In this document: positions 1 to 10,739 of the stretch, one piece after another
How positions within the stretch are numbered: position 1 is the first letter of the stretch
Layout: each line of letters opens with the position of its first letter
DNA from: Macrotrachela quadricornifera
Lineage: Eukaryota > Rotifera > Eurotatoria > Philodinida > Philodinidae
NCBI GenBank assembly: GCA_022393335.1
Contig: JAJEKB010020648.1
Location: 537,467 to 601,466, forward strand
DNA length: 64,000 bases
Direction: 5' to 3'
The notes under the pieces: model-generated
Told to the model about the DNA's origin: nothing
The model's database searches: none
Seen by the model: only the letters and a program-made list of their open reading frames with translations
Position numbers and translations under genes: made by a program

Positions 1-65
1 CTAAAACTTAACAAACTTGTCTCTCGATCAAAAAAAATAGTAATTATTCGGAAGAAGAAAAATGA

Positions 66-590
66 AAAGCTCGTCAATGGTTCTCTGGAGCCATTGGTTT
101 GGCACTTACTCCACCATCATGTGTGGAGTTTGTATGGACAAATATAATGCATAAGTATGCTCATGAATCTTCATCTGTACAAGAGTTTAATGATTATATG
201 GTTGATAATTTTGTATGCCAACAATCATCTCGTTATTCGATTAGTGTTTGTAATGTGTACAATAATATTCGAGAAAAGTTTCCCTGCACAAATAATGCGG
301 CGGAAGGCTACCATTATCGAATGTCTATCATCTTTCCACCTCATCCTCCCATCTACGAATTCATTCGTCGTCTCAAAGACGAACATGAGTATCAACATCA
401 TAAATCAGAAGAAGCTCAAGTTCAAGTTAAAAAATGAAAACAAATATACGAAAAAATAGATGGAAAACTTCTTGAGTTGATCAACCAATACGAAAATGGA
501 GAATCAATTTTACTTGAATTAGCTATTAAATCAGGTGAAACAGTTAAGATTGATCAAAGAAAAAACAAAATCTTCATATGTTACTTGAGT
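66..590 (+). pseudogene. MULE-type transposase C-terminal remnant
   Basis: The frame reads through a C-terminal segment typical of FLYWCH/MULE-type transposases of invertebrates. It contains the motif TNNAAEGYH followed by a Pro-rich HPPIYEFIRRLKDEHEYQHH stretch and a Lys/Glu-rich tail. The frame is open from 66 but has a TGA at 63-65. A second in-frame TGA at 435-437 interrupts it, after which family-like residues continue (KIDGKLLELINQYENGE) to about 550. The upstream catalytic part of the transposase is absent. I therefore read it as a decayed 3' fragment, not a working gene. Family assignment rests on motif recognition. A host gene that captured this domain is possible but unlikely given the two stops. 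Confidence 0.6.
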
Positions 591-599
591 TTTCTTTTA

Positions 600-1480
600 C
601 TAAATATGTTCATAATTTTTTTCTTTTTCTGCTATATAAAGTTTGATACAGAATAAATTAAAATTCAGACAACGTTAGATATCTTAATTGATAAGTTAAT
701 TAGGGTATTATATAGACTGGGACGAATTCGGAATCGATTTTTTTGGCATGGGACGAATCGAGGGTAGACCAGTCAGCCACTTTGTCAATAAATGATATCA
801 TATATAAGAGACTGAAATTTATCATTCATTTGAATAAGTTAAGTAAGTCTCTTAACAACAAATTAGATAGGATCAGATAGGGTCGTTAAAAGTTTTTTTC
901 GTTTTTCTTCTACTGAGTAATTTTCTTTCATATTTAACTTGTTATTGATTATTAATTAAATGACTCTTTCTGTTCCAAATGTAACAGTTATTTAATTGAT
1001 AATCAATAACAAATTGAATATGAAAGAAAATTATTCAATTGAATGAAAAACATCCAAAATTTAAGCATTTACATATCTTTTTTTCGGAAATAAATATACT
1101 ACTGTTACATTGGAACAGAAAGAGTAGTATATTTATTCCCATCCCAAATTTTTCTTTAAGGGTGCGAGGATGAGTACTGTCCATTTCTTCTAACTACTTT
1201 TCTTTTAGCGTTGAATTAATGTATGTTTTCTACATCAATTGAACCCAGAGAGATACTGCTCTTGTTGGATAAAGACAACGGAAAGACGTTTTATGTACGT
1301 ACATGGTCTTATCGCTGTTAGCCTTTGTGTCTCTAACAACCAGGGTCTCTGTGGTCGCGCGCGCGCATGTGAATATAAATATACATCAATTCATTTATTT
1401 CTTTTCAATTAAAATTACACAGCAATCAAAATAAAATACTCAATAGCTGAAAATGAATAAAATTTATAAGTTCATCCCGT
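600..1480. other. AT-rich intergenic DNA with nested hairpins
   Basis: No gene is visible. The segment 916-1137 holds three nested inverted repeats. Arms at about 916-962 and 987-1035 pair with each other. The loop sequence 963-987 pairs with 1102-1125. Arms at 1088-1103 and 1123-1137 form a third stem. A short GC alternating run (gcgcgcgcgc) lies near 1355. The nested stems look like remains of a small fold-back element. Confidence 0.5.
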
Positions 1481-1485
1481 TAATT

Positions 1486-2400
1486 TCATGGTATTTCAAT
1501 ATTAAATCGTTGTATTCGATTGTTACTACAATCAGCAACATACAGATTACCTTGTTGATCAAATGACAATCCCTCGAAATCATTGAGTTGACTTGCTTGT
1601 GCTCCTTGACCATTTCCACCAACAATAACATTTCCTTGTTGTGCTCCTTTAGGCCAACGTACAATTCGATGATTCCAGTTATCAGCTACATAAACAGTAC
1701 CCAATTGATCAACCACAACTCCATTTGGAGAAAACAAATGCATCAGACTATTTCCATATCCTTGTCCACCAGCTACAACAATACCTTCTTTTGCACCTTC
1801 TGTCCATTTCATCACACGGTGATTCCAACCATCAGACACATATACTGAATGTTCTCGATCGACAAATATGTAAATGGGATAACTGAGCTGATCTAGACGA
1901 TTTCCTTGTCCGTTTCCACCTGCTACTACTATTCCTTGGAATTCACCTATTCTATATCTTCTTACTTCATGTTTGTCATAATCAGAGACATAGAGAAATC
2001 CATTGTCATCCATTGTCAATTTCGAGCAATAGATATTCGAAATAATTATTTCTCCAATTGTTCCATTTTGACGAGGCCATCTAACTACTCTCCTATTTCC
2101 CTGATCACAAATAATAAGACTATCTCTCTCTTTATCGACGACCACATCTGGTGGCCCATTCAATTGATGAGTATTATTCCCTCGTCCATGTCCACCTGCC
2201 ACGATTTGTCCATTTGTTTCATCCAATTTCCATGCTACAATACGGTCATTTCCATAATCAGCAATATAAATTGTTTGGTCATCATCCACATATAAACCGT
2301 AAGGGCGAGAGAGTGTTAGATTGTGTCCTCCTACTGTTTGACCCTTCTGGTTCCATGTGGCATTTGAAGGAATATCTATCAAACTGGCACGAAATGGTAC
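1486..2400 (-). CDS. NHL-repeat beta-propeller protein (3' exon)
   Basis: The translation consists of six NHL repeats. Each carries the pattern hydrophobic-P-x-G-V/L-x-V-D ... Y/I-V-A/S-D-x-x-N-x-R-I/V; examples are GLYVDDDQTIYIADYGNDRI near the N-terminus and GVVVDQLGTVYVADNWNHRI in repeat five. Gly-rich turns of the type VAGGxGxGN separate the blades. NHL repeats fold as a six-bladed propeller that usually binds protein or RNA; extracellular forms are common in rotifers. The exon starts at a 3' splice site on the minus strand (polypyrimidine then ttttag, plus strand about 2401), so the ORF does not begin at a true ATG. The first exon, probably a signal peptide, was not found in 2401-3260. 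The stop is at 1486-1488. No in-frame lesions were seen. Confidence 0.8.
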   Translation of the reverse strand, partial: VPFRASLIDIPSNATWNQKGQTVGGHNLTLSRPYGLYVDDDQTIYIADYGNDRIVAWKLDETNGQIVAGGHGRGNNTHQLNGPPDVVVDKERDSLIICDQGNRRVVRWPRQNGTIGEIIISNIYCSKLTMDDNGFLYVSDYDKHEVRRYRIGEFQGIVVAGGNGQGNRLDQLSYPIYIFVDREHSVYVSDGWNHRVMKWTEGAKEGIVVAGGQGYGNSLMHLFSPNGVVVDQLGTVYVADNWNHRIVRWPKGAQQGNVIVGGNGQGAQASQLNDFEGLSFDQQGNLYVADCSNNRIQRFNIEIP

Positions 2401-2459
2401 TAAAAGAAAGAGAAAACATGATCATCATTAAAAGAAATCTTTGATTTTCCTTGAATTGC

Positions 2460-3484
2460 GAGAAACGACAAACTTATATAATATTGCTTTTACTCTGTTT
2501 GATGTAATAGAGAAGAATAGAGAGAGTTTTCAGTTGTTGTAAAGAAAAGTCCTATTATAATATATTTTACTGATGTCTATATCAATGATTTCTCAGATAT
2601 AAAGAAAATGTAAATTAGAGAGAAACTTTTTCTTGCTAGAAGTAGTTTAAAATCCTCGAAAGGCATATAGAACATTGTTAAATATCATATATTGAAATAT
2701 TGATAGAAAAAATACAGAGATTTCTTGTTCTGTAGTGGTCTTTTTTTTCTTTTTATATCCATTGTTTTGTTGAAATCGAGATAAAAAATATATAAATCTT
2801 ATCCAGAAGACAGTATATTTCTTGAAGTTTTATTTTATATAATTTGGGACAGTGTTCTATCGAGCAGATAGGTGAGCTCACTCAAAACTATTGTCTCTTT
2901 TACTTTCATTCTCATTATTAATAGTATTCATTTTGTCTGTTTCATATAACAGTCCTAAGGAAAATCTTTGATGATTCAGCGCAAGATTCTTGGAAGATAT
3001 GATCAGCATCCTGTCAGAATCTCAAAATTGGAAAAATAATGGATTTTTGTTCTTATCTCTTAGAATGTGATTGGAATTTCTCGAAGATTTTGTCCAGTAT
3101 CATGAGAGGTCTTTATAGAATTGAAGTAGATTTTCTTCGGGATGGCATTAGGTTCTTGGCAGAAATTTCTAAATGAAATATTTTAAAAATGAACGCGTAG
3201 AGTACTGATCTCTAGACCTCCAGTTTACATACTGATCAGCTTACTCAAGCTGAATGTGTCATATTATACTATGCAGAGGTGGGCAAGTACAGTCTTTTTC
3301 GAGTACGAATACAGATGCATAAAGGCGCAAATATAAGTTTTGGTAACGGTTGGGGTAAACCATAGGATCTCAACCACATTTACATCGAGTTTCTCTAAAT
3401 CACGTGAAACTTTCAGCGTTTGTAGATCATATTGAGGTGTTAAGATGCCACATATCAGTTTGTGAAATTTCTTTAATAAGTACA
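2460..3484. other. Intergenic AT-rich DNA; hAT-like terminus at 3275
   Basis: No gene supported. Near 3275 the sequence gcagaggtgggcaagtac matches the terminus of the hAT element at 21003, but no matching right end was found, so it is at most a solo end. The missing 5' exon of the NHL gene should lie here but could not be recognised. Confidence 0.4.
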
Positions 3485-3866
3485 TGGGTGAATTGCAACT
3501 TTATTGTACCGTCGTATTTTTGAAAATAAAATTTCAATATCTTGAGTTCTACTCAGCCAATCCTTATGATTTTTTTACCGTATATTCTACTTATGAACTC
3601 CTTACTATCATAAAAAAATCGCATGGTTATCTTGAAGGGGTGTTGAGTTATTGGTCATGCAAGGCTCAAAATGTCCATATCTACTGCCATCTCTTGAACG
3701 AGAATCTGTATGGCTAGTTCATTACCAGTCCACTGAATATTGACAGTTGGTGATATTTGTCATATACAGTCTATAGTTCTCGGATATATAACTCATTGGT
3801 TCTTTCAACATCTTTTTTATTTTACTTCTCTCAAAATATCATGTGTGCATACAAACCTCAATTTTC

Positions 3867-4255
3867 TGTCACGCGAGATTAAAACTCGTTTTGCCAAGTA
3901 ATGATCCGTCTGAAAATGGTCGGGTTGGTGTCAAATAAAACACACTTGGTACTATATAAAAGCTCTCAAAATGATCAGAGAAGTGTTCTACTTCTTGTTG
4001 AGAGAGAATAAAAAAATGAAACTAATAAATTCAGTTGTCACACAAAATGTCACGCGAGATTTTTAGATTGGTTTGGAGCATAACTCTCTTATAGTAAGGT
4101 ATATTGCGACGAAACTTTGGTCATTTTATCCACTCACTTTGGTCTACTATTGGTTAAAATTTCAAGGTCTGAAGTCTTGTCAATCGTGATAAATAGGAAA
4201 TATATCGGTCATATGTCACGCGAGATTTTTTTGTAGAAAACTGTCACGCGAGATT
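3867..4255 (+). repeat. Four direct copies of TGTCACGCGAGATT
   Basis: The 14-base word TGTCACGCGAGATT occurs at 3867-3880, 4048-4061, 4214-4227 and 4242-4255, all in the same orientation and all inside the left non-coding region of the 3485-6553 transposon. Spacing is 181, 166 and 28 bp. No copy was seen elsewhere in the window, nor an inverted copy near the right end. The word is GC-richer than its surroundings. Binding sites for the element's own transposase or for a regulator are the simplest reading (inference). Confidence 0.75.
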
Positions 4256-4536
4256 ATTATACACATTTTACCTCACAAGCACGAGTAAGACAAATAATTC
4301 ATATATCACTTAGTATCGTATTTAAAGAGCTCTAAAAGCCAATCTCAATGGGCTCTAGTTTGAACTTAATCAGTTAGTAAAATCTCTGAAAAAGTTACCC
4401 ACCTACAAAAATCCATTGATTAATCATAGATAATTCGCTTATTTCTAGTCTAAAGATTATAACTAAACAAAAAACTAATTTATTTAACTGAGAGAAAATA
4501 AAATTGTCTAATTCATCAATTCTAGATAAATAAACT

Positions 4537-6201
4537 ATGGTTTCTCACAACAAACACAATATTCGACGTTACGACTGGAAATACCATGAAAAGATCCAAA
4601 TCAAACGAACAATCTCAAAGACATTTGACCGTGATTTTAGAGCAAAACAAAATGCAAGGCAGCGGAAATATCGGGAACAAAAAAAACAAGCTGATAGAGA
4701 AGCAGAAATTGCTCTGACACTACCGTTAACCAAATCAAACTCACGAAAGACAGAAGGTAATAAGCGTCAGCGAGCATATACCAGAAAACTGAAAGTTGAA
4801 AATGAAAAATTGACGAATATGGTCCGAAAATTGGAGAAAAAAAATTTGAAGATGAAAAGATTATCATCTCAACAACATGCAGAAGAAACCAACACTGTTA
4901 ATACAACACCAGTAAAATTATTTATCAATAACATCAGTCCAACAGCAAAAAAACGTGCAACTAAACGATTACTTAATCAAAAAGAAAATCTATCCCGTGG
5001 TTCTATTTCAAAACTGAGAAAAAAATTAGGTATTAATTTATCGAACAATTATAATCCATCATCTAGTACACCATCACAACTTCAAAAAGATATAGAAGAA
5101 TTTCTTTGTCGAGATGATGTTACAAAACAAGCTCCTGATAAGAAAAAACAAGTGCATGGAAAACAGATCAGATATTTACTGAACCATTTATCGACTATTC
5201 ATCAACGTTTTATATTGGAAACTGGTAATAATTGTCATTATTCAACATTCACACGTTATGTTTCTGATTATGTGCTGAAGCCTAGTACTAATGATTGGGG
5301 TACTTGCTTATGCATCGTTTGTTTGAACACACAGCTCAAACTAGAAAAATTACAACGTATAAAATTTCTATATCCAACTATTAAAGCATTACTTTCTGAT
5401 GATTTAACGGATATAACAGATTTAGTTACAGATGAAATCAAAACAAAAGACTTTTTGGATAATTTGGTTAAACTTAACGATGAACAATTTAACATTACAT
5501 ATATTGAATGGATGAAGAAAAAAACAGTGACAATTCTAATGTATCTATATCAACAAAAACAACACTTACATCATCTATTTTTGATTTTGTAACAAAATTT
5601 TCAAAGGAAATCGAAGTATGTGCAGAGTTTAATCGTAGACAGTGTTTGTCGTATGAAGAGGTTTGAATGCTATTAGATACATTTCGTCTTGCACGAGTGA
5701 AACTTTACGATGAGGAGAATCATATATTCATTTATTCTACACTGGGAAATGATCAATTTTTCATCTTGTTTAGGATTTAGTATCACATATTGATCGTGTA
5801 CGGCAACAATTTCGTGCTGCGAAACATGCAAAACAGATGGCTATGGAACAGGAAGATACAATTACAATACATTTAGATTGGTCCGAAAACTTCAAACTGA
5901 AACAAGCACGACAAGAAAAAGGTGAGTGATTGATTATTCGATCCCCCTGTTAAAACTTGGACGCTCTTAGTATCTGAATGGGATCATGTTTGGTTAATTA
6001 TTTACATGATTTATTCTTTCAAGCATTTATCATAAAACGATAATGTAAACGTTTCTTTTAGCATCATACTATTACGAACAACATATCTCAATCTTAAGTG
6101 GTTACGTATGGAAGAAAGATGATTGTTTTAGTTTTGCTTCAGTATCTGACGATACTAATCATATGTTTGAAGCTACGTGGGCTGCAATACAACGTTTATA
6201 G
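4537..6201 (+). pseudogene. Transposase-like gene, frameshifted and 3'-truncated
   Basis: Exon 1 starts at ATG 4537 and encodes a basic N-terminal region (about residues 35-55) and a Lys/Glu coiled coil (about 85-115). It continues with conserved blocks FLCRDDVTKQAPDKKKQ and DWGTCLCIVC. The frame is lost in an A-run near 5522, where the upstream frame ends at 5592; a shifted frame continues to a donor at 5661. Exon 2 (5774-5921) begins after ttgtttag and carries HLDWSENFKLKQARQEK. A GTGAGT donor follows, then exon 3 (6062-6201) after tttctttta-g, with SGYVWKKDD and SVSDDTNHM, and stop TAG at 6199. D-W-S-E-N and the later S-D-D suit the first two acidic residues of a DDE-like nuclease. The third acidic residue and the C-terminus are absent. 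I read it as a dead transposase; the family name is uncertain. Confidence 0.6.
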
Positions 6202-6563
6202 AATATGAGATTCATGAACTCGAGCTAGCCTGCTCTGAGTAGCACGTTCTTATGTACCATTTTATCTATAAAGCTCTCTTTGTGTCTATTCCAAAGTTCT
6301 ATAAACATATTCGAGTAAATTCTTAGTTGCACGAATTTATTCAAATATTTGAAAAACTCAAATTTGGATTGTAAGGGTGTATTTTTAAAAATTCTTGTAT
6401 CTCAACTAATTTAAAAGTGATAGTTGGGAAAATTTATACATAGTCGTCTCTCATATATGGGAATAAGATGTGCTACTCAGAACCTCTGAAATCAGAAATT
6501 TTTTTTCGTCGATTTTTTCCTCACAACGGTACAATAAAGTTGCAATTCACCCACATACATATA

Positions 6564-8253
6564 CAGCATGATTACGTTATTTTTAATAGTTTTGTACAGT
6601 TTGCTGTATTTAAGTAGAATAATGGAAGTTTCTTATTTTAACACAGTAGGATAAAGCATCGACTACTCTATCGAACCATATAATTTGCATTCTATTTTCT
6701 CTAGTCCTACACCAAAAAATTGATAGATCTCAAACGAGTATGAAAAAAAAATTTTGCAGATAGTTCACGTTATTTTTAATAGTTTTATTTTTCATATATA
6801 GACTGCTCGTCTTATGCTTAATAGCGTTCGCGATAACACGTGCACATCGTATATTGAACGGTTTTTTTCTTTCCTGTTGAATGACGGTTATAGCCTTCCT
6901 CTTTCGTTCAATTTATTAAAATTCATTTCAAACAAATACCACGTAATAAAATTTCTGATATTGTCGAAGAACGTATTCTGCAACTTTTATACCAAGGATA
7001 CTCCCAGCCTCGAATTGTGAACATTTTGAAAGTTGATGGAATACATGTATCTCAACCTACTGTGTCAAATGTCAAGCGAAAGATCGGTCGTCAAAGAAAT
7101 TCTGAATCGAAAATTAAGATTTATCGAAAAAAACCATCACAAACAACGTCTATTGTTAATAAAGTCATCAAGAAAATTGACGTTGAAGATCCACCAACCC
7201 ACCGTACTATTGCTAAATCTCTTCGTATTAGCCAATCTACTGTTTCGTACATTATCAAAAATTTAGGATTAATTCTTCGAAAAAAAGAAAAGTTCACAAA
7301 TTAACTTCATCAAATATTATGAAACGTCGAGAACGATGACGTCAACTTTATAGTCGATTAGCACATCAACGATACAAAAGGTTTATTACAACAGATGAAG
7401 CTGGTTTCATTTAGATGCAAGTAGGGGTAAACGAAAAGTATATTATATAAAAAAAACTGATCCCGACTACAATCGAATGATTATTCAACAAAATACTTCT
7501 CGACCAAAAGGTTTTATGGTATGAGGATGTGTATCAACTCAAGGTAAAACAACACTTCGTTTTGTTGCACCTGGTACAAAAGTGAATTCGAATTATTATA
7601 TTAACAAGGTTTTGAAACCATTTCTAACTCAAGATGTACCACGTTTGTTTTCAAAAAAACAAAAAAGAAAATGGTATTTTCATCAAGATTCAATACCAAG
7701 TCATACTTCCAAAGAAACAATTCAATATTTAACTGAAAATAAAATTAATTATATCAAACCAGACGAATGAATGCCGGCTAGTCCTGATGCTGCGCCTATG
7801 GATTATGCTATATGGGGATATTTAAAACAACGATTAAATAGAACAGATACTAAATCTCTTGATGAACTAAAAAAAAGCTTTTGACTGAATGGAGAAAAAT
7901 GAATCAAACCTATATTGATAAAGTATTAGCTTCTTGGTCGAAAAGAATTTTGAAGATATTTAATGCTCGTGGCTGTCATGTCGAACATCGTCTATAATTG
8001 TACTGTTTTTTTGTTCATATATATGTAAAATGAAACTATTAAAAATAACGTGAACTATCTGCAAAATCTTTTTTCATACTCGTTTGAGATCTATCAGTTT
8101 TTTGGTGTAGGACTAGAGAAAATAGAATGCAAATTATATGGTTCGATAGAGTAGTCGATGCTTTATCCTACTGTGTTAAAATAAGAAACTTTCAATGTTC
8201 TACTTAAATACAGCAAACTGTACAAATCTATTAAAAATAATGTAATCATGTTG
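6564..8253 (+). mobile_element. Tc1/mariner element (DD37D) with long TIRs
   Basis: The element begins CAGCATGATTAC right after a TA (6562-6563) and ends GTAATCATGTTG before a TA (8254-8255), the target duplication of Tc1/mariner elements. The terminal repeats are about 240 bp (6564 to about 6805; about 8014-8253) and nearly identical by eye. Each contains two direct copies of ACGTTATTTTTAATAG, one at the tip and one at the inner end: an IR/DR layout as in Sleeping Beauty or Tc3. It encodes one transposase pseudogene. It lies only 10 bp beyond the right end of the preceding transposon. Confidence 0.85.
6930..7997 (+). pseudogene. Mariner DD37D transposase, multiply disrupted
   Basis: An N-terminal double helix-turn-helix is visible (RILQLLYQGYSQPRIVNILK, then HRTIAKSLRISQSTVSYIIK). 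The catalytic domain carries FITTDEAGF (first Asp), WYFHQDSIPSHTS (second Asp) and SPDAAPMDYAIWG (third Asp). I count 37 residues between the second and third Asp, giving DD37D as in the maT group. Lesions: a frameshift near 7300, an in-frame TGA about 7337, TAG about 7413, TGA at 7522-7524 where the family has Trp, TGA at 7768-7770 at another likely Trp, and a frameshift near 7880. The stop TAA is at 7995-7997. This copy cannot encode an active enzyme. Confidence 0.8.
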
Positions 8254-8255
8254 TA

Positions 8256-9879
8256 TCTATCCTGTGATCGATAAAATGAAAAAAAAATCATAATATTAAT
8301 TGCATGTAGTAGACAATAAAAGAAGATATTATTTTAATAAAAAATAATAAAATCATTTAAAAAGATAAATGAAAAATCACATTATGTGTTAAATATTTTA
8401 ACTTCGAAAAAAGCACATCTCACTTAAATAAAGTATCTAACCGATGAGATTCGTATTCAAACATATTTTATTTTAAATAAGAAAAGGTTTCGAGCTAGTG
8501 TAGTTCAGTGATGTATATGAACGACTTCTCTATCACTGATTCATCTGTTCAAATCTGATCGTCATCGCTTAAGGTAAAATTCAATCCATTTGCCAGGGTA
8601 GGCTAAGACCATCGAAAAATGTTGATGATGGTGACTTAGTTCGAATCTGGGATGGATTTGAATATATTTTTCAAAATTTTTAGATTTTTTATGAAACGCG
8701 TTCAGACACTTCGAATGTTTCACTGGGGACACGTTTAGATGCGTTCGCTCTTAACGTTTCATACGCAAATGAAACGCGTTTTGAGGCAAAAAATATTTAC
8801 ATGAGGGAGCCTAGCGAGTTTTTAGTTCAGATGCCATAGGAATAGCCATGTCCGACTCGGGCTATGCATAAGAAAATATATCAAATATCTCTAGACTCTA
8901 GATGCGCATTAAGACAGATCGTAGTAAGAAAACGCATAAAATAACCATAGATTCCTGAAGACGGACCAAAATCCATTATAGGAAGAAAAAGCGTATATGA
9001 AATATCGATAGATCCACGAAGGCTGGCTAAGTCGCACCAGAGAAGAAAACGATGTATGAAATATTCATAGACTCATGAGAAGGTACTGTAGGAAAAAAAA
9101 GTAAACGAAATTAACGTTAAACTCACGAAGACCTATACTATTTTTAAGAAGGAATACCCGAGAGTTGAAAGTGAGGGTGGTGACAGATGATGCAATCGAG
9201 GATGTTGATACTATTATAGTGAGAGTTAGGAGTAAAGCAATATTGAAAATATGCACGGAATTTTTCGTGTGTCGAGTTGTTTTAGTGCTTAGACATAGCT
9301 GTATATTGGATCAATATGATTGTGAAAGACGTTTGCAGTGTTGTCGAAGCTGACGGTGTTGATGTCGATGAAGTTGAGAGCGATGAAAGTGCTAAAAAAT
9401 AGGTCTGCTTTTTTTAGACCCACTATACCCGCACTTTGGTCAAAATATATACTTCTTTTATCTCGAATTCAAAAAAAATTAGAAAACACCAAAGAGTAAA
9501 AGATGATAACCAATTTCAATTGTTCTCGAGTTAAATGAAAATTTATATTAACATATTTTATTTTACTCTTTTCTCTACTTCTTTTTGCTAAACTTCTGAT
9601 TTTGTTTATAGCTAAAGCTTATTATTTCTATGACTTTTCAATAATTTCGAGTTGGGTGGAATTTCAATATAGAAATTCAACCAATTTAAATAATTAATCA
9701 TATTACAAGTAATGGATCTATTTCACATAAATCAGATAAAAATGGACTTTAATGTATGCACCATTTATCTATGAAAATAATATTTATTATTTACATAGTT
9801 AGGAAATTGTATCACAAAATTTGATTATTTATGTAAAAAAAATAAAAATAAATCTATTTCTACTAATATGAAATATATT
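8256..9879. other. Intergenic; tRNA-like motifs and degenerate 58-bp repeats
   Basis: No protein gene is supported. Two tRNA-like B-box motifs lie at about 8556 (ctgttcaaatctg) and 8641 (agttcgaatctgg), see the separate entry. From about 8920 to 9145 four degenerate tandem units of roughly 55-60 bp are visible, each with a version of 'aagaaaa-cg-ata-gaaat-(t)cgatagactc-cgaag'. The remainder is AT-rich and shows nothing recognisable. Confidence 0.4.
8493..8665 (+). other. Tandem tRNA-like segments, possible SINE head
   Basis: Two successive stretches look like decayed tRNA promoters. The second has a possible 7-bp acceptor stem (AATCCAT near 8582 with ATGGATT near 8653), a short D-arm-like stem GCC/GGC and the T-loop-like gttcgaatc. 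Neither folds into a convincing functional tRNA with a normal anticodon arm. A tRNA-derived SINE relic is the best guess; chance is possible. Confidence 0.2.
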
Positions 9880-10737
9880 TTACGTACCACATATATTCAA
9901 ATCAGGGACTAATTTTTTGAAAAAAATGTATTCTTGATTCGAAATTGCTTTTGAACAACCGACGTTTTTAGATGGTTTTTTTCTCAATAGTTTAATTAAA
10001 TGTTGAAAGGATTTTGGATTATAATCAAGAAAAACATTACTTCTAATATCAAATTTTGTAATGTTGGACGATGTAACAATGTTACTCAAAGTAGAATTAG
10101 ATATTTGATCAAATGTTTTACGTTGATTTGTAATTATTTGACCACCAACATTGAAGGTAATAATTTTTTTTTCTAATGAAGATATTTGATTAACTTTTAA
10201 TTTTTTAAGCATCTTTTTAAATGGTCCAATAAGTGAAGGTTGAGAAGGAGGATAAAAGTTAATTATATTATTTTTATTTAATATTTGTAATTGATCAAGT
10301 AAATGGCGAAATAGAATTGGATTAAAATCTAAAAAAAAATTTCCTTTTTTATCCATAGGTAATCTTTGTTCCCAATCACCATTAAACATCATTGAAAGAA
10401 TTGATTTTGGAGAACGAGTAAGTGTTTCACGAGTTGTCATTATTATTTCACCACCAACATTAAGTTGAATAACATCTGTATTTTTAATACATCTTTCCAA
10501 TTTACCTTGACTTAATAGTTGATTTTCATCGCATTTCACACGACGTTGTGGTTTTATAGCTGTATCAGAATTTTCTTCATGCACTGATTGACTTCTTTTC
10601 GATTGAATAGTGATTATGGATGTATTGTTGTAATTTACCCATATTATAACAAATAATATCAACTAATTTATACAATCATATTTCAAATCTATATTATCAA
10701 ATGATGAAATACTTACTATACGTGAAAGAAACGACAT
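9880..10737 (-). CDS. Membrane-anchored double BTB/T1 (KCTD-like) protein
   Basis: Two exons are predicted on the minus strand. Exon 1 (10737-10717) reads ATG to MSFLSRI and ends at a perfect GTAAGT donor. A 54-bp intron (10716-10663) ends in aaattag. Exon 2 runs 10662-9880 in the same phase. The N-terminus is hydrophobic (LILFVIIWV), suggesting a signal anchor, unusual for KCTD proteins. Two T1/BTB domains follow: residues about 70-135 (DVIQLNVGGEIIMTTRETL ... FFLDFNPILFRHLLDQL) and about 170-235 (IITFNVGGQIITNQRKTF ... VFLDYNPKSFQHLIKLL). The xFNVGG and LDxNPxxFxxLL signatures are those of potassium-channel tetramerisation domains. No channel pore is present. Such domains assemble as oligomers and can act as cullin-3 adaptors. 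No lesions were seen. Total length is 267 residues. Confidence 0.8.
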
Positions 10738-10739
10738 AT

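Larger units (their letters stand above)
3485..6553 (+). mobile_element. 3.07-kb DNA transposon with 28-bp TIRs
   Basis: The 28 bases at 3485-3512 (starting TGGGTGAATTGCAACTTTAT) are repeated exactly as the reverse complement at 6526-6553. Between them lies a multi-exon transposase-like gene (4537-6201). A clear target duplication was not identified; flanks are agtaca and catacat. The left non-coding region carries four direct copies of a 14-base motif (separate entry). The internal gene is frameshifted and lacks its C-terminus, so this copy is probably non-autonomous. The superfamily is not certain: the protein resembles the DDE-like family with a D-x-(A/S)-E-N motif that is common in aquatic invertebrates. 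Confidence 0.65.

Noticed and set aside
1588..2444. Plus-strand ORFs opposite the NHL gene
   Set aside because: Antisense shadows of the NHL coding sequence.
3264..3717. Small ORFs at the left end of the 3485-6553 element
   Set aside because: The plus ORF begins at the terminal repeat and has no homology signal.
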